A stretch of 64,000 bases of DNA from Fomes fomentarius (lineage: Eukaryota; Basidiomycota; Agaricomycetes; Polyporales; Polyporaceae): the NCBI GenBank assembly GCA_022606135.1, contig JABYQN010000009.1, forward strand, positions 459,001 to 523,000, given 5' to 3'. This document shows positions 58,996 to 64,000 of this stretch, one piece after another; positions within the stretch are counted from its first letter, which is position 1, and each line of letters begins with the position of its first letter. Under the pieces are notes generated by a model. That model ran no database searches. It worked only from the letters and a program-made list of their open reading frames with translations, and had not been told where the DNA came from. Made by a program: the position numbers and the translations under genes.

Positions 58996-59555
58996 GACGA
59001 GCGGTTTGTAGACGATGCGACTCAGCGCGAACGCGAATATCCAGTAGAATATCCGACAGATGCAGCGACCGATGGATTGAGCGGCGGAGCGGGTGATGGG
59101 TAATAAGGAGATGATGCAAAGCGAAGATATTGGGATTGCGAATGCGGATGCGAAGCGGGAGACGAGGGAGACTCAGATGCAAGCAAGTGTCTAATCAGCA
59201 CGGCGCCCAAAGACCAGAAACAGAAGGAAAGAAATGAATGTGAAGATGCGATGCAATGCAGGCCACCTAGGATGATAATGAGTGTGCGTGTGCGCGTGCG
59301 CCAGGTACCGTATACCGTATTGCGCGACGATGGGATGCGCGATGATGATATGTACAGATGCAAGGAGTGTGCTGGGTGAATGAATGGAATAAATTAAACA
59401 AAATGAGTGTATGATGTGGCTGAGGGCGATCGCGATGATTGATTGGCAAAAAGAGGATAGGGCGAATGTGATCGGGGAGGGCAATAATGGAGATAACGAT
59501 GATCGATCGCTCTCGGTGCCACGTGCATGGACAGTCACGAAGGCCCGCTGGGACC
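58996..59555. other. Intergenic, 3' flank of the 706-residue gene
   Basis: Purine-rich on the plus strand with many GATGA-type words; no gene seen. Confidence 0.4.
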
Positions 59556-62270
59556 TCATGAGATATAGTACCAAGCGAGGTTGACACGGCCAACATCCTT
59601 AATGACTACCTGCGCCTGGATGCGGCACACCTACACGTAACAAACCAAACATGAGAACCGAAACATTGAGTTGGCGAAGACAGGAAACACGCACCATGTC
59701 GGCAACCTCCCAGTCCTTCCAGTACACGTGTAGGCTTCCGTCCTCCTTCGTCTCAATTTTCCGTACTGGCCCGAAGCTCTCACACCACTTCACCACGTTT
59801 TGCACCCGCCTCTGCTGCTCCGCCTGTCGGTGGTCATAGTCATCCGATGACTGTGCATTCGAAACCGACGACGACGACCGCGATTGGTTGAGTTCCAATG
59901 GCGCGCCGCTGATGACAAGCTTCTTCTTTCGCCTCCGCTGGCGGCCAGTGATCGATGCAAAGAAGGATTGTGGACGAGGGGAAGGCACGAGAAAGGATGG
60001 TGACGGCGTGCTTGGTGAGGGAAGGGGAAGCGTAGGTTGCGGAGGGGGTTCCGCGGGCGACATCGGACGGTCAGGAATGTGCAGCTTGAGCGACTCGGGA
60101 TACGCCTGTGGGAGATCGTGCGGAGGTGGTTGAGGCAGCGACGTGGAGGGAAACGCGTGATGGTAAGGAGAGTCGGGCACCAGATATGGATTCTCCGCAA
60201 ACACCAGACTGTCCTCTTCATCCTCTTCCTCTACCTGTTCATGCATGCACGACGGCGCGGCGGAAAGGAAAGGGTCAGAGAAGTCGGGATGAGCTGACTC
60301 GATCGGCGTGGCCAGCGTCGACGCGGTTGAGGCGTTTGATGAGTCTGAGGACGCGAGGGAGGACGCGAGCGAAGGCGCCATGGAAATCTTGGGAGGCATC
60401 GTGAAGGAAGGACGGGAAGAAGAGCGGGATGAAGGGGAAGGAGTGTCGCGCGAGTCGATGTAGCGAATGTCAAGCACGTCCGTGGAGCCGCGAGGGGTGT
60501 TGGGTGGGGGCTGAGGCTTAGTCACAGACCCAGACCGTGTACGGCCGGATATTAAACTAAGGAGACGATCTCGCTTTTTCGTCTTACTAGCCGGTAATGA
60601 TGACGCATCATCAAGGGCCATCCGGTTGATGTGGGGGCGGGACGCCACCGAATCAAGCGACCAGCGAGACGCCAATCCTGGCTCCCCGGCGCCTTCCTCG
60701 ACGGGGTTCTCAGGGGAGAGTGTGATCGCCTCGCCTGGAGTGACAACTTCCGTTTCCGGCGTCAGGGTTATATCGCTCATGGGCGATGGAAGCAAAGGAG
60801 ACCTCAAGGAAGAGAAGGAAGGTGACGGCGTTGTAGCGAGCTCCGCAAGTCTTCGCAACTGCGGAGACGACGCTGACGTCGACAGCGCGGGAAGAGGAGG
60901 ACGCTGCTTGCGCCTAGGACTAGAACTAATCGAGAGGGGCCCGCCCAGATCACCACTACGTGGCACGGTGGCGCTACAGCTTCGGCCACGACCCATTGGA
61001 TTGGGAACGCAGCCTGGTTGAAACTGAGGCTCGCTGTCCAAATCCGTTACGTACACCGCTGACCTTTTGTCTACTTCTGTCTCGCGCTCTTCTAGGAGGG
61101 AGAGCGTGGACGAGATGGAAGGATAGGTCGTATGGCGCGGCGCACTCGGCCGCTTCTGAGGAGATACGGTCGGGGAGCGATGAGAAAGCGCAGAACTACG
61201 CGAGAGGCTGGGAGAAGAGGGGGGTGAATACTGGCGACTGGCGCGACAGGACCGTGGGGACAGCGGTGGGCTAGAAGGGGGGGAGTACAGGGTCGACTTG
61301 GTCGTCGGTGAAGGAGGCGGCACGACAGGAAAGCTTGGTTTGTTGCGTAGCCGCAACGGTGCGGTTGGAAGTGGCTAGACATTATAGATCAGACAATGTT
61401 CAGGTGGGAAAGATTTATGTGATCAACAACTGGAAGGCGAGCATCGGAGGAGAAACGTGTGAGAACGACGAACACGAGCGATGACAGTGGGGGTCGACTG
61501 CATATAGCAAGTGCGCTTCCGAATTCACAGGATGCGATTATCCTATATCGAGAGGCAATCTCGGAGTATGCCGGGGTGAAACTGGTCGCTCCACTTGGCT
61601 AGTCCCGTGCCAGCCAGTCTCATGCTAGGCCGGCCAAAAGTTTAAACGTCTGTCGTTGGTCGTCGATCGACGGACCGCAGAACATTTTGTCGCCGTAGCT
61701 CAGCAACGAATGAAGAAAAGAAAGGGGCAAACCAAGCAGTCGAGCAGGCAGTCAAGCAGGAGCAGCATCCCTTCAAGAAGGCCACGCGGAAAGCGCACGT
61801 AGAACGGAGTAACGTGGACAGATTGCAGGAATAACATACCTTGTCGACCGCACTCCGAGGCTGGGAGAAGCTTTCCGAACGGGATCGCGGAGTCGGCGGC
61901 ATTGAGGCAGCGAAGAAGGTCGGGTCATACACGTATGGCAGACATGATTCTTCGTCTTCCACAACTGTGACGTGTGTTGCGAATCAGCTACACTCATCAC
62001 CGGGGATGAAGAAGACGCGCGGAACTGACCGTCAAACAAGTCAGGGACGCGTACATTGGACTCTGCAGCTTCCTCAAGTGCCCAGCTATACTCGCTCCTG
62101 ATCCACCGCTCTCTGTCGTCGTCGAGGAAGGATCCCTTCTCGGAAAGAGACGCGTCGTCCTCGAGGATGTAACGGTCACCATAGCCGAGCTGCTGTAAGA
62201 GCTCTAGTTTCGCGTCCAACTCGGGGTGGGAGGCGGAGAGGGAAGTGCGCTTTACGAGCTTGGACTGCAT
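59556..62270 (-). CDS. 706-residue disordered protein with conserved ends, unknown
   Basis: Exons 62270-62030, 61964-61840, 61374-59695, 59630-59556; the sum is a multiple of three and every splice site is GT-AG. The N-terminus (MQSKLVKRTSLSASHPELDAK, then LLQQLGYGDRYILEDD and REDD-like acidic words) and exon 2 (EESCLPYVYDPTFFAASMPPTP) look conserved. The middle 450 residues are Ser/Pro-rich and disordered. The end is a compact module, QNVVKWCESFGPVRKIETK, DGSLHVYWKDWEVADMVCR, IQAQVVIKDVGRVNLAWYY, that resembles an RRM-like or other small alpha/beta fold by eye only. The main exon alone has no ATG near its start, which is why the upstream exons, across a 465-nt intron, are needed. Function unknown. 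Confidence 0.7.
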
Positions 62271-63855
62271 GGTGGGTCGTGTGGCTAGGTGCGTGGTGGT
62301 GAGCATGGTAAAAAAAAGATGATGGCAAGGACGCGTCTGAGGACATACCTCCGACACGCGGTCGGAAAGCAGGCGAGGCAGAAGGCCGTATGAAGTAACG
62401 GTTACGTTGATCGGCAAAGGCGGGGTTGTAGGCGGCTTAGTGAGGACGAGCGGAGGACGCGTCGGGGAGGGGCGGGGCGGGATGGGGGAGAGCGGGCGCG
62501 ACGCGAGAGGAGAGGGGGATCAGCGGGCATTGGAATAGCGAGAGAGGACTATTTGAGTGGAAGAGTAGTCGGCAGAGCTGGGGGGAGGAGTTTGCTTCTT
62601 GGCGTAGGGTTTGATGGTATGTAACTTGAATTCTAGAAAGAACTCTTCCACTGCTTTGGGTTTTTCCCTCGGATTGCTGCCTGATCGGGCAGGAAACCTT
62701 TTCGCCCTCGCCGCAACATTTCTCTTACATCAGCGGGCAGATCGCGGGCCAATCGCGTGGATAGGCCGGATTTGACCGCCACCACGTCCAGGTCGCCGGT
62801 TCAAGTGGAAGATGCTGGCACTGGCAGTGACTGGCTGGGTGCTGGCCATGGCTCCGAGTCGCTGCCACTTTAGCACATACGCCTAGTTACTCCTCCTTCT
62901 CACCCGAACTCATGCTGGGAACGCCCTCGGTGGGTATAGCGAGGGCTCACTGCAGGGATGTCCGATCCTCCGCAGCTCGCCCAACGCCCACCCCATTTCG
63001 TGAACAGTGCACCCACTCCTCCCATCAATCCCTCATTCCGCCCGAGCCGCTCTAGCACATATGTTCTTCCGAATCCCCCGCACATGTCCATGCTCATGAC
63101 AGCCGTCGGCCCACGCCACCACTGAAGCTTGAAGCATGAACCGCGACTCGACTCCATACACACAGTCCCGACCGCCTTCAGCCCGGTCGAGCATGTTCTC
63201 TGCCCGAATGCCACGCTTCCCGGCACACTTCAATACATGCCCCCCGCCGTCCTCCGCTGTCTGGGTATTGTTCCGCTGCGCAGAGAGAGTGCACACCCAC
63301 CGTCCGATCTCTGATTCTCTCGCTCTACTGCCTCCTTCGATCTCCCCGCTCATCCCGCGCCCTCTCTCATGCGATCCCGGGATTTGCACGGAGTCGCCTG
63401 GGTGACGCAACCTGACCCGACTGTGCGTCCTTTCGTCCTACGCTCTCTCTCGCATCTTTCGGCATATTCTCCGTCCACCGCCACGGAACATACATATTCT
63501 CCGGTCCATTCTCATTGCAGTTCAGGCGCATGGGAACGCCCGAATAGACTCAGTGCTTACCCTTGTGCAGGTACATACCCAGTTCGCATACTCGTTTCGC
63601 TCTTTGCCGATTGAATTATGCGAACGCCCGATTCCGGCCACTGCCAGTGGCATCAGTTTGTCAGTGTGCACGAAATTCTCTTTTGTTATTGACTGGACAC
63701 CTCGGCCTGGTGACTCGCCATTCGCGACGAAAGCTTACTTGCGCTGTGTTCTTATAGCAACATAACCCCTGTGCCTTGCCATCCTTCCTCGCGCTCATCG
63801 TACACCAAACACCCTTCACCTCCGCAACACTCGAGCCTTATTTCCGCCTCGATTG
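62271..63855. other. Intergenic, divergent
   Basis: Upstream of the 706-residue gene (-) and of a possible gene at the right edge (+). No supported coding sequence. Confidence 0.4.
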
Positions 63856-64000
63856 ATGAACGACCGAATCATTGAAGACGTCCACGGTGCAACACCGGGC
63901 TCTCAGATGATGTCAGTGGGTGCTGCTTCCTACTTCCCTCCCTCCCCACTTTCCACTTACCATACACTTCTTTCATATAGCCTGACGTACAGCATACGAG
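63856..64000 (+). CDS. Possible 5' end of a gene, cut by the window edge
   Basis: ATG at 63856 (MNDRIIEDVHGATPGSQMMS), donor GTGGGT at 63916, CT-rich intron ending CATATAG at 63980, then PDVQHT to the window end. TTATAGCAACATAACC at about 63752 and a CT/CA-rich leader precede it. Too short to identify. Confidence 0.25.
   Translation, partial: MNDRIIEDVHGATPGSQMMSVGAASYFPPSPLSTYHTLLSYSLTYSIR

Overview
The window is nuclear DNA from a filamentous fungus, most likely an agaricomycete basidiomycete. Genes are cut by many short GT-AG introns (mostly 50-110 nt), lie on both strands at a few kb spacing, and belong to families typical of that class. No prokaryotic operon, CRISPR array, rRNA or convincing tRNA gene was seen. 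Exon boundaries below were worked out by hand from splice sites, reading phase and family conservation; total exon lengths were checked for divisibility by three.

Layout. 1-2139: decayed Crinkler/RHS-like P-loop gene, copy 1 (+). 2520-2850: one arm of a dispersed inverted repeat (partner 12180-12600). 2952-7448: M16 insulinase-type metallopeptidase (-), 17 exons. 9098-11645: zinc-finger protein (+). 14216-14852: DUF7137-type membrane protein (-). 15710-17148: disordered Ser/Pro-rich protein (+). 19303-21420: amidase-signature hydrolase (+). 22068-23153: AIM24-type protein (+). 23657-25826: second, inverted Crinkler/RHS-like copy (-), followed by a broken AIM24 3' fragment. 26560-29162: fimbrin (-). 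29163-33427: gene-poor. 33428-34234: FKBP12-type prolyl isomerase (+). 36298-36410: orphan P450-like exon. 37280-39159: glutathione S-transferase (+). 39934-41269: multi-pass membrane protein (+). 42102-42590: small repeat-containing protein (+). 44810-46985: bestrophin-type anion channel (+). 47902-52356: 1484-residue charged-helix protein (+). 53607-58995: tandem segmental duplication holding two decayed JJJ1-like J-domain genes. 59556-62270: 706-residue disordered protein (-), assembled here from four exons. A possible gene starts at the right edge.

Most genes are ordinary housekeeping or lineage-specific genes with no evident shared pathway. The unusual content is structural: an inverted pair of Crinkler/RHS-like relics with different lesions, one of them flanked by an intact and a broken AIM24 copy; a tandem J-domain duplication; three GC-AG introns in two genes; a 4-nt microexon; and a recurring pattern in which otherwise intact genes are out of frame by exactly one base at a G or C homopolymer, which may be a sequencing artefact. 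I did not find a clearly new multi-gene system.
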